DNA of 13,677 nucleotides. Origin: ZLKRG08 sp051006515. GTDB taxonomy: Bacteria; Actinomycetota; Actinomycetes; Nanopelagicales; Nanopelagicaceae. The stretch's first letter is position 1; each line of letters starts with the position of its first letter. The notes beneath the pieces were generated by a model that searched no databases, was not told the origin of the DNA, and was given only the letters and a program-made list of their open reading frames with translations. Shown in pieces: positions 7,889-13,676 of this stretch. The stretch is from assembly GCA_051006515.1 (NCBI GenBank), contig JBPCTD010000033.1, positions 1 to 13,677 on the forward strand, given 5' to 3'. Both the position numbers and the translations under genes were made by a program.

Positions 7889-7940
7889 AACGAGTTCCTT
7901 TAAAGAGGAATCACGATAAATCACAAGAAATCGAGCGGAA

Positions 7941-9542
7941 TCAATGGTCGAAAACGGGCTCATTGGCCTCATAGACCCGCCCATTTGCCCCAAATATCAA
8001 GAATCTGGTGAAGCCACGGCAGAACCATCGATCGTGAGTGACTGTTAGCACCGTGCCTTCATATTGATTAAGAGCATTCTCCAAACTTTCTGCGCTCGCT
8101 AAATCCAAGTTATCTGTTGGTTCATCAAGAAGTAACAAAGTATCGCCGGCTAATTCCAGTAAAAGTACTTGGAATCTTGCTTGCTGTCCTCCAGATAACT
8201 GCGAAAACTTTTGATTTGATGCCTGATCAATTTCATACTTTCCCAAAACTGATTTAGCTGCACCTAATTGCAGAGAATGTTCTTCCCAAAGAATCTCAAG
8301 GAGCGTTTTGTTTTCGAATTCTGGATGGGCGTGGGTCTGTGCAAAGTAACCTACTTCAACACGAGCACCATGTTTGATGACTCCGGTGTATTTAACGCTT
8401 TGATCGCCGCCAATTAACCTTAAGAAGTGCGACTTTCCTGAGCCATTCTTACCAAGCACTGCAATGCGATCTCCATAAAAGACTTCAAAATTAAATGGTT
8501 CGGTAAGTCCATCAAGTGCAAAGTTCTCAAAGGTAAGCGCTCGTACACCGGTGCGACCGCCTTTTAATCCGACCCGAACATTCTGCTCGATTGGTGGCGC
8601 AGGTGGCGCGCCAAGCTCTTCAAACTTACGAAGTCTTGTCTGCATCGCACGATATTTGCTTGCCATATCAGGTGATGACTTGGCTTGATTACGTAAAGTC
8701 AAAACTAACTCTTTCAAACGAGTATGTTCTTGTTCCCAACGAAGAAGAACTTCGGCAAACCTCTCATTTCGTGCTCTTCTTGCATCATGCCAAGTGGAGA
8801 ACTTGCCACCATGAACCCATGCAGTGTTTCCATTATGCCCTTGTTCGAGCGCCACAATTTTGGTGGCTACCTCTTCTAGAAGTTCGCGATCGTGGCTCAC
8901 AAAAAGCACCGTCTTTTTAGTATCTTTAATAATCTGTTCCAACCATCTTTTGGAAGGCACATCTAAATAGTTATCTGGCTCATCAAGTAGCAAAGTCTCT
9001 TCGGGGCCTTCCATGAGTGCGCGAACTACTAACTTCTTCTGCTCGCCGCCAGAGAGCGTATTTACTTTGCGCGTAGCTATCTCATCAAAAGATTTACCTA
9101 ATGTTTCAGTGCAGCAGGTATCCCAAATAACTTCAAAGTCATAACCGCCTGCATCGCCCCATTCGACAATCGCTTCTGCGTATGCCATCTGATCTTTCTC
9201 TTCACCAGTTTCATACATCCGCGCTTCAGTAGTTTCAATGTTTTTTGCCGCATCTCGGATACGTTTAGGTGCTACCGAAAGCAGCAGATCTCGAACTGTT
9301 GATTCATCGCGCACGCTTCCAATGAACTGACGCATGACGCCTAACCCGCCAGTGATTGCCACGCTCCCCTCTTCGGGCTCTAAATCGCCTGCAATCATTT
9401 TTAATAGCGTGGTTTTGCCAGATCCATTTGGTCCAATTAACGCAACCTTGTGGCCATCGCCAACTCGAAAGGAAACTTCATTGAGCAGAACACGACCATC
9501 GGATAACGAGAACTCAACGCCACTTACATCTATATGGCCCAA
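7941..9542 (-). CDS. ABC-F family ATPase (duplicated ABC domains, ribosome-associated type)
   Basis: A 533-residue soluble protein with two ABC ATPase domains and no membrane segment, hence ABC-F rather than a transporter. Domain 1: Walker A GPNGSGKT (37-44), signature LSGGEQ (163-168), Walker B LLLDEP (184-189), switch H217. Domain 2: Walker A GKNGSGKS (364-371), signature LSGGQQ (449-454), Walker B LLLDEP (470-475), H503. The Arg/Glu-rich linker at about 250-320 is where ABC-F proteins reach the P-site tRNA. The start is TTG at 9542-9540, abutting the truA stop; it gives MGHIDVSGVEF, an N-terminus I recognise from actinobacterial members. ABC-F proteins relieve stalled or antibiotic-bound ribosomes; which role applies here is unknown. 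Post-Walker-B sequences DNYLD and TDNLD differ from the common TNHLD. Confidence 0.92.
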   Translation of the reverse strand: MGHIDVSGVEFSLSDGRVLLNEVSFRVGDGHKVALIGPNGSGKTTLLKMIAGDLEPEEGSVAITGGLGVMRQFIGSVRDESTVRDLLLSVAPKRIRDAAKNIETTEARMYETGEEKDQMAYAEAIVEWGDAGGYDFEVIWDTCCTETLGKSFDEIATRKVNTLSGGEQKKLVVRALMEGPEETLLLDEPDNYLDVPSKRWLEQIIKDTKKTVLFVSHDRELLEEVATKIVALEQGHNGNTAWVHGGKFSTWHDARRARNERFAEVLLRWEQEHTRLKELVLTLRNQAKSSPDMASKYRAMQTRLRKFEELGAPPAPPIEQNVRVGLKGGRTGVRALTFENFALDGLTEPFNFEVFYGDRIAVLGKNGSGKSHFLRLIGGDQSVKYTGVIKHGARVEVGYFAQTHAHPEFENKTLLEILWEEHSLQLGAAKSVLGKYEIDQASNQKFSQLSGGQQARFQVLLLELAGDTLLLLDEPTDNLDLASAESLENALNQYEGTVLTVTHDRWFCRGFTRFLIFGANGRVYEANEPVFDH

Positions 9543-10415
9543 TTAATTCTCTCCATCATCGCTTATGTCGGAAGCATTTCTCATGCCCATAGTCTTAACG
9601 GTGCGCGCAGCTAACTCTGAATCGGAAGGATAATCCACTCCAACAAATGTCAGCCCACGTGCTGGGAAAACTACCGAATCCGACGGACGTTCATGCTTAT
9701 CCAAAACTTCTTTCGCCCAAGTAACTGGGAAGCGCCCTTCACCGATATAAACCATTGTGCCTATCAATGAACGAACCATGTTGTAGCAGAAAGCATCAGC
9801 GCTAATATGGCTAATAATTTCGCCAGCTTCATTACGTTGAAAATCAAAGCGTTCAAGCTTTCTAATAGTTGTGGCAAATTCACGGTACTTTGCATAGCTG
9901 AAGAAATCATTATCACCGATTAGCATCGATGCAGCTTCATTCATCTTCTCGACATCTAGAGTTCGATACCAAGGTGTGATGTCCAGGCGTTTAACTGGAT
10001 CAATAATCCCTAAACCATCTTGGATTTTGTAGATGTAGTGACGGCGAAGTGCACCAAATCGCGCATGGAAATCTTGATGCGCCCGTTCGACTTTCTTGAT
10101 TCGAATCTCCTCTGAGAGGATGCGATTTAATCGATAACCTAAATCTTCGAATTCAAATCCTAAATTTGAGCCGCCTTCTATTGGTAAATCAACATGTATC
10201 ACTTGGCCACTTGCATGTACCCCAGCATCAGTTCGTCCTGCGACTACTGTGTCTAGATCAAGACGATAAAGAGTTTGTAAAGCGGTTTCGATTTCACCTT
10301 GAATGGTCGGGCGATCTGCTTGCTTTCCCCAACCAAAGAAGTTGGTTCCGTCATAAGCCAAAGTAATTTTGGCACGAAAAAACCCACTCTCGGGTTTGAG
10401 AGTGGGTTCGTTCAT
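9543..10415 (-). CDS. truA: tRNA pseudouridine(38-40) synthase
   Basis: TruA isomerises uridines 38-40 of the tRNA anticodon arm. ITLAYDGTNFFGWGKQ is the conserved N-terminal strand, and VAGRTDAGVHASGQV holds the catalytic aspartate; DFHARFGALRRHYIYKI and DAFCYNMVRSLIGTMV are the usual later motifs. The ATG at 10415 (290 aa) is preferred to a TTG two codons upstream (10421), but neither has a good ribosome-binding site. Codons 2-13 (NEPTLKPESGFF) are encoded by an intrinsic-terminator sequence, so translation of full-length TruA requires readthrough or initiation after the terminator; no obvious in-frame start exists between the terminator and the conserved AYDG. It follows rplQ and is followed with no gap by the ABC-F gene. 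Confidence 0.93.
   Translation of the reverse strand: MNEPTLKPESGFFRAKITLAYDGTNFFGWGKQADRPTIQGEIETALQTLYRLDLDTVVAGRTDAGVHASGQVIHVDLPIEGGSNLGFEFEDLGYRLNRILSEEIRIKKVERAHQDFHARFGALRRHYIYKIQDGLGIIDPVKRLDITPWYRTLDVEKMNEAASMLIGDNDFFSYAKYREFATTIRKLERFDFQRNEAGEIISHISADAFCYNMVRSLIGTMVYIGEGRFPVTWAKEVLDKHERPSDSVVFPARGLTFVGVDYPSDSELAARTVKTMGMRNASDISDDGEN
10375..10408 (-). terminator. Rho-independent terminator overlapping the start of truA
   Basis: On the minus strand AACCCACTCT (10408-10399), an 8-nt loop and AGAGTGGGTT (10390-10381) form a perfect 10-bp stem, followed by an uninterrupted T6 that overlaps the last stem bases (10382-10377). It lies about 50-80 nt past the rplQ stop, where the alpha-operon transcript would end. 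The U-run is on the minus strand only, which sets direction. It is unusual in lying within the truA coding region. Confidence 0.85.
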
Positions 10416-10430
10416 TTCCAATAGGAGCGT

Positions 10431-10454
10431 ATTAGATGATTTAAATAATCTAAT
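10431..10454. repeat. AT-rich 24-bp palindrome between rplQ and truA
   Basis: The left half ATTAGATGATTT and the right half AAATAATCTAAT are inverted copies with one mismatch, centred between 10442 and 10443. As DNA it resembles a dimeric-regulator operator; as RNA it could fold into a weak AU hairpin ahead of the terminator. It begins 6 nt past the rplQ stop codon and ends about 15 nt before the truA start. No regulator can be named. Confidence 0.6.
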
Positions 10455-10459
10455 GCGAT

Positions 10460-10810
10460 TTACAAAACCTCGATCACTGCCATAGGAGCGTTATCGCCCT
10501 TGCGTGGACCGATCTTTGTAATACGGGTGTAGCCACCGTTGCGATCTTTCATACGTGGACCGATCTCAGTAAATAGTGTGTGCACTACTGTCTTGTTTGA
10601 GATCTTTGCTAGTACTTCACGACGAGCTGCTAGATCACCCTTCTTTGCAAAGGTAATTAACTTCTCTGCATACGGACGTAAGCGCTTTGCCTTGGTCTCA
10701 GTTGTGGTGATCTTGCCATGCTGGAAAAGTTGTTCCGCGAGTGTTGCTAGAAGCAAACGCTCGTGAGCTGGACCGCTTCCGAGGCGTGGGCCTTTTGATG
10801 GTGTTGGCAT
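10460..10810 (-). CDS. rplQ: 50S ribosomal protein L17
   Basis: MPTPSKGPRLGSGPAHERLLLATLAEQL and the following TTTETKAKRLRPYAEKLIT match the L17 core; 116 residues is the size of the bacterial core protein, lacking the long C-terminal extension seen in some Actinobacteria such as mycobacteria. L17 sits near the exit tunnel of the 50S subunit. The ATG at 10810 has a purine-rich upstream AAGAAAGAAG. It is 27 nt behind rpoA, its usual partner, and closes the alpha operon ahead of the terminator at 10408-10375. Confidence 0.98.
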   Translation of the reverse strand: MPTPSKGPRLGSGPAHERLLLATLAEQLFQHGKITTTETKAKRLRPYAEKLITFAKKGDLAARREVLAKISNKTVVHTLFTEIGPRMKDRNGGYTRITKIGPRKGDNAPMAVIEVL

Positions 10811-10837
10811 TTTCTATTCTTCTTTCTTACTCGCCTG

Positions 10838-11836
10838 TTATTCCGCAAACTCGTTCTCGTGTGCGTTGTAATTCGCATGCTTTGTTGGATCGAATCCAGC
10901 AGGGCTATCCTTCAATGAAAGACCCATTGAAACTAGCTTTGCCTTTACTTCATCGATTGACTTGCTACCAAAGTTACGGATATCTAATAGATCCGCTTCA
11001 GAGCGATTTACCAATTCTCCAACTGTGTGAATACCTTCGCGCTTTAAGCAGTTGTATGAACGAACTGTTAGATCTAGATCTTCGATTGGAAGTGCTAAAT
11101 CAGCAGCTAACGCCGCATCCATTACAGATGGACCCATATCGATACCTTCAGCATCGAGGTTCAATTCACGTGCCAAACCAAAGAGCTCAACCAATGTGTG
11201 TCCTGCTGATGCAACTGCATCGCGCGGCTTCATTGAAGCTTTGGTCTCAACATCGATAACTAAACGATCGAAGTCAGTGCGCTGTTCAACACGGGTTGCT
11301 TCGACTTTGTAAGTCACCTTAAGTACTGGTGAATAAATTGAATCGACCGGAATACGTCCGATCTCTGCACCAACTGCTTTGTTCTGGACTGCTGTTACAT
11401 AGCCGCGACCGCGTTCGATGGTTAGCTCAATCTCTAGGTTGGCTTTGCCATTTAGCGTTGCGATATGTAGATCTGGATTATGTACTTCTACTCCCGCTGG
11501 AACTGCGACATCAGCACCAGTTACGGCGCCAGAGCCGGACTTGCGGATGTATGCAGTTGCTGGCTCATCGTTATCTGATGAGAGCACCAAATTCTTGATG
11601 TTCAAAACTACTTCAGTTAGATCTTCCTTAACGCCTTCAAGAGTGGTGAACTCATGAAGCGCACCGGCAACGCGAATGCTGGTAACTGCTGCACCTGGAA
11701 TAGATGAAAGCAGAGTACGACGCATTGAATTGCCAAGTGTGTAACCAAAGCCTGGCTCAAGCGGTTCAATTACGAAACGTGAGCGGTGCTCTGATAGTAC
11801 TTCTTCAGTAAGTGTTGGACGCTGTGCAATAAGCAC
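10838..11836 (-). CDS. rpoA: DNA-directed RNA polymerase subunit alpha
   Basis: 332 residues, full length. The N-terminal dimerisation/assembly domain (about 1-230) contains FVIEPLEPGFGYTLGNSMRRTLLSSIPGAAV; the C-terminal domain (about 250-312) contains LDLTVRSYNCLKREGIHTVGELV, with the arginine equivalent to the UP-element-contacting Arg265 of E. coli, then DLLDIRNFGSKSIDEV. A short acidic tail (NAHENEFAE) ends the protein. The start is GTG at 11836-11834 with a strong Shine-Dalgarno AGAGGAG (11848-11842). It lies 93 nt after rpsD, the largest gap inside the S13-S11-S4-alpha-L17 series; that gap holds a hairpin. Confidence 0.98.
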   Translation of the reverse strand: MLIAQRPTLTEEVLSEHRSRFVIEPLEPGFGYTLGNSMRRTLLSSIPGAAVTSIRVAGALHEFTTLEGVKEDLTEVVLNIKNLVLSSDNDEPATAYIRKSGSGAVTGADVAVPAGVEVHNPDLHIATLNGKANLEIELTIERGRGYVTAVQNKAVGAEIGRIPVDSIYSPVLKVTYKVEATRVEQRTDFDRLVIDVETKASMKPRDAVASAGHTLVELFGLARELNLDAEGIDMGPSVMDAALAADLALPIEDLDLTVRSYNCLKREGIHTVGELVNRSEADLLDIRNFGSKSIDEVKAKLVSMGLSLKDSPAGFDPTKHANYNAHENEFAE

Positions 11837-11857
11837 GTTTTCTCCTCTTTCCTTTGG

Positions 11858-11879
11858 GGGGATCCGCTATTTGATCCCC
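11858..11879 (-). other. GC-rich hairpin just upstream of the rpoA ribosome-binding site
   Basis: GGGGATC (11879-11873), an 8-nt loop and GATCCCC (11864-11858) form a perfect 7-bp stem in the rpsD-rpoA gap. It is followed by CCAAAGGAAAG and not by a T-run, so it is not a standard terminator in this direction. It ends 9 nt before the rpoA Shine-Dalgarno. It could be an mRNA-processing or stability element that sets rpoA level apart from the ribosomal proteins. The upstream part of the gap is AT-rich, with an A7 run at 11908-11902. Confidence 0.6.
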
Positions 11880-11929
11880 GTTCTGGGTTACTGCTATTAA
11901 TTTTTTTGTTAACTTATAAGCTAAATAAA

Positions 11930-12556
11930 TTACTTTGAGTAAAGTTCAACGATTAGTTGCTCTTGTACCTGAGTATCAATTACGGAACGGTTTGGTAGTC
12001 CGTGAACGATGATTCGCATCTGAGAAGGAACAACTTCCATCCAAGCTGGAACGCTCTTCTCGCCGAACTCTGCACTCGCGACGATAAATGGTGTTAAGTC
12101 ATGAGACTTTGGCAGCACATCAATCACATCGAATTGAGAGACACGATATGAAGGAATATTTACCTTCTTACCGTTTACCAAGAAATGTCCGTGGCGAACT
12201 AGCTGACGTGCCATATCGCGACTCTTTGCAAAGCCTGCACGATATACAACGTTATCTAGACGAGTCTCAAGCAAGATAAGTAGGTTTTCACCAGTCTTAC
12301 CTGCACGACGGTTTGCTTCTTCGTAATATGAACGGAATTGCTTCTCTAATACTCCGTAGATACGAGCAGTCTTCTGCTTCTCACGCATCTGAAGTAAGTA
12401 CTCTGATTCCTTACCGCGACCACGACCATGTTGTCCTGGTGGATATGGACGAGATTCAATCGGGCACTTTGGACCATCGCACTTGGAACCCTTAAGGAAG
12501 AGTTTTACCTTTTCGCGACGGCAGCGCTTGCAATCTGCACCGGTGTAACGAGCCAT
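11930..12556 (-). CDS. rpsD: 30S ribosomal protein S4 (zinc-binding form)
   Basis: A 208-residue S4, a primary 16S rRNA-binding assembly protein. The N-terminal region has four cysteines, C9, C12, C26 and C31, in the CxxC...Cx4C layout of zinc-binding S4 proteins, followed by SRPYPPGQHGRGRG. The S4 RNA-binding domain is at about 96-160 (LETRLDNVVYRAGFAKSRDMARQLVRHGHFLVNG, in two halves). The ATG at 12556 is preceded by AAGGAGAGG 8 nt upstream. It is 16 nt behind rpsK. S4 represses the alpha operon in E. coli by binding a leader pseudoknot before rpsM, relevant to the structured leader at 13385-13562. Confidence 0.98.
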   Translation of the reverse strand: MARYTGADCKRCRREKVKLFLKGSKCDGPKCPIESRPYPPGQHGRGRGKESEYLLQMREKQKTARIYGVLEKQFRSYYEEANRRAGKTGENLLILLETRLDNVVYRAGFAKSRDMARQLVRHGHFLVNGKKVNIPSYRVSQFDVIDVLPKSHDLTPFIVASAEFGEKSVPAWMEVVPSQMRIIVHGLPNRSVIDTQVQEQLIVELYSK

Positions 12557-12572
12557 TTAGATCAACCTCTCC

Positions 12573-13007
12573 TTATACTCGACGTGGCTTGGTAGGGCGG
12601 CAACCATTATGTGGAGCTGGTGTCACATCAGAGATGGAACCAACTTCAAGTCCTGCTGCCTGCAATGAACGGATAGCGGTCTCGCGTCCAGAACCTGGAC
12701 CCTTAACGAATACATCCACCTTCTTCAAACCATGCTCTTGTGCACGACGAGCTGCAGCTTCTGCCGCCATCTGTGCTGCGTACGGTGTTGATTTACGTGA
12801 ACCTTTGAAACCGACCTGACCTGATGATGCCCATGAAATTACAGCACCTGTTGGATCGGTGATTGAGACGATGGTGTTATTGAAGGTGCTCTTGATATGA
12901 GCCTGTCCTGCAGCAACATTCTTCTTCTCTTTCTTACGAATCTTTACTTTGCCTTTAGGCGCGCTCTTTGCTGGAGCAGCGGCTGCGGCTTTTTTAGGAG
13001 CGGCCAT
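12573..13007 (-). CDS. rpsK: 30S ribosomal protein S11
   Basis: 144 residues. After an Ala/Lys/Pro-rich N-terminal tail of about 30 residues comes the S11 core: GQAHIKSTFNNTIVSITDPTG, WASSGQVGFKGSRKSTPYAAQ, VKGPGSGRETAIRSLQAAGL and the terminal PHNGCRPTKPRRV. S11 lines the mRNA exit platform of the 30S subunit. The ATG overlaps the rpsM stop as TAATG, implying coupled translation. Confidence 0.98.
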   Translation of the reverse strand: MAAPKKAAAAAPAKSAPKGKVKIRKKEKKNVAAGQAHIKSTFNNTIVSITDPTGAVISWASSGQVGFKGSRKSTPYAAQMAAEAAARRAQEHGLKKVDVFVKGPGSGRETAIRSLQAAGLEVGSISDVTPAPHNGCRPTKPRRV

Positions 13008-13384
13008 TACTTAGTCACCTTCTTCTTTCCTGCAATTGCTACACGTGGACCCTTGCGAGTACGCGCATTTGTATGAGTGCGCTGACCGCGAACCGGAAGT
13101 CCTTTGCGGTGACGAATACCTTGGTAGCTCTGAATTTCAACTTTACGACGGATATCGCCAGCAATTTCACGGCGAAGATCACCTTCGATTTTGTAATTAG
13201 CTTCAATGAATTCACGAAGCTTTGCTAACTCTGGTTCTTGAAGATCCTTAACGCGGGTATCTCCTGAGATCCCGGTTGCCTTCAATGTTTCCTTCGAACG
13301 AGTTAAACCCATTCCGAAGATATAAGTAAGTGCGACCTCTAAGCGCTTTTCGCGCGGCAGATCAACACCGACAAGACGTGCCAT
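13007..13384 (-). CDS. rpsM: 30S ribosomal protein S13
   Basis: 125 residues starting MARLVGVDLPREKRLEVALTY, with the helix-two-turn-helix region ending GIRHRKGLPVRGQRT and a basic tail THTNARTRKGPRVAIAGKKK. S13 contacts the 50S subunit and P-site tRNA. The ATG at 13384 has AGAAGGA (13398-13392) 7 nt upstream. The 178-nt gap before it is strongly structured, and the segment pairing to an upstream hairpin loop ends only 5 nt before the Shine-Dalgarno, so translational control is plausible. Confidence 0.98.
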   Translation of the reverse strand: MARLVGVDLPREKRLEVALTYIFGMGLTRSKETLKATGISGDTRVKDLQEPELAKLREFIEANYKIEGDLRREIAGDIRRKVEIQSYQGIRHRKGLPVRGQRTHTNARTRKGPRVAIAGKKKVTK

Positions 13385-13403
13385 CTATTTATCCTTCTAG
13401 TTT

Positions 13404-13488
13404 CCCGATAGGTCCTCCGCGATGCTTCCGATATCTATCGATATCTACTGATATCTACCGATATTGGCTCCGGCCTATCGGACCGGAG
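13404..13488 (-). ncRNA. Possible H-type pseudoknot in the rpsM leader
   Basis: Stem 1 is CUCCGG (13488-13483) with CCGGAG (13473-13468). Its loop UCCGAUAGG (13482-13474) can pair with CCUAUCGGG (13412-13404) through eight Watson-Crick pairs and one U-G. A competing pairing, CCUCCG (13489-13484) with CGGAGG (13419-13414), would break stem 1, so two exclusive states can be drawn. Pairing was read by eye; whether all nine loop bases can pair at once with stem 1 is uncertain on geometric grounds. Confidence 0.5.
13429..13464. repeat. 10-bp tandem repeat, about 3.6 copies
   Basis: Plus-strand units are CGATATCTAT, CGATATCTAC, TGATATCTAC and a partial CGATAT. Each unit contains the self-complementary GATATC, so neighbouring copies can pair: on the RNA strand GAUAUC-AGUA-GAUAUC (13455-13440) forms a 6-bp hairpin, and CCAAUAUC (13467-13460) pairs with GAUAUCGG (13435-13428) with one mismatch to extend it. 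It lies inside the rpsM leader. Confidence 0.8.
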
Positions 13489-13490
13489 GT

Positions 13491-13522
13491 CTGGCTTTGA
13501 TTATTTACTAATCAATAACCAG
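13491..13522 (-). other. 13-bp bulged hairpin in the rpsM leader
   Basis: CUGGUU (13522-13517) pairs with AGCCAG (13496-13491), and after one bulged A, UUGAUUA (13515-13509) pairs with UAAUCAA (13503-13497), closing a 5-nt loop GUAAA. That is 13 pairs including one G-U. It is not followed by a T-run on either strand. As DNA, the inner repeat could also be an operator-like site. Confidence 0.7.
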
Positions 13523-13562
13523 TCGCATCACGCGTGATTGTTAATCGCTTAAGTTTTGCGAA

Positions 13563-13676
13563 TTAACCTTGGCGCTGCTTATGGCGAAGGTTTTCGCAAA
13601 TGACCATAACGCGACCTTTGCGGCGGATGACCTTGCACTTATCGCAGATCTTCTTAACGCTTGGTTGCACCTTCAT
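13563..13676 (-). CDS. rpmJ: 50S ribosomal protein L36 (zinc-binding form)
   Basis: A complete 37-codon gene running from the ATG at 13676-13674 to the TAA at 13565-13563. The product begins MKVQPSVKKICDKCKVIRRK and ends NLRHKQRQG. The zinc ligands C11, C14, C27 and H32 (CxxC...Cx4H) are all present, making this the zinc-containing L36 type. L36 is the smallest protein of the 50S subunit and binds 23S rRNA. Its placement directly before rpsM is standard in bacteria. Only one base of upstream sequence is in the window, so its ribosome-binding site cannot be judged. Confidence 0.97.
   Translation of the reverse strand: MKVQPSVKKICDKCKVIRRKGRVMVICENLRHKQRQG

Larger units (their letters stand above)
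7778..7940 (-). promoter_or_regulatory. Upstream region and 5' leader of rplM
   Basis: This gap separates the ABC-F stop from rplM. Just after the stop is an imperfect AU-rich inverted repeat (TTCCT/AGGAA around 7910-7896) with a short T-run at 7890-7887, a weak terminator candidate. Next is a promoter-like pair (7888-7859). The presumed leader RNA then holds a perfect hairpin CAGATT-8 nt-AATCTG (7820-7801), with TGCC (7850-7847) and GGCA (7825-7822) able to pair around a GGTTAATACC segment. The hairpin ends 8 nt before the rplM Shine-Dalgarno, so it could influence initiation. L13 autoregulatory leaders are known in Bacillota; whether this is one is inference. Confidence 0.5.
13385..13562 (-). 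promoter_or_regulatory. Structured leader between rpmJ and rpsM, candidate cis-regulatory RNA
   Basis: In RNA order this gap contains a 12-bp palindrome (13538-13527), a 13-bp hairpin with one bulge (13522-13491), a 6-bp hairpin whose 9-nt loop is complementary to 13412-13404 (13488-13468), an irregular hairpin made from 10-bp tandem repeats (13467-13428), the complementary segment, and then the rpsM Shine-Dalgarno. These elements sit end to end with 0-4 unpaired bases between most of them. No clear promoter was found in the gap, and no T-run follows any stem, so terminator function is unlikely. Its position matches the alpha-operon leader of enterobacteria, which S4 binds; that functional parallel is inference. 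Confidence 0.6.

Noticed and set aside
7887..7910. Inverted repeat after the ABC-F gene as a firm terminator
   Set aside because: The stem is only about 5 AU-rich pairs and the T-run is four bases long and displaced, so it is mentioned only as weak within the rplM upstream region.
10741..11259. A 172-codon plus-strand open frame antisense to rplQ and rpoA
   Set aside because: It lies over two certain genes, has no recognisable motif or convincing start context, and is explained by codon bias of the minus-strand genes.
11858..11879. rpoA-upstream hairpin as an intrinsic terminator
   Set aside because: The stem is followed by a C/A/G-rich stretch, not a T-run, on the transcribed strand.
13429..13464. 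Tandem repeat considered as a small CRISPR array
   Set aside because: The units are 10 bp, contiguous and without spacers; no cas gene is nearby.
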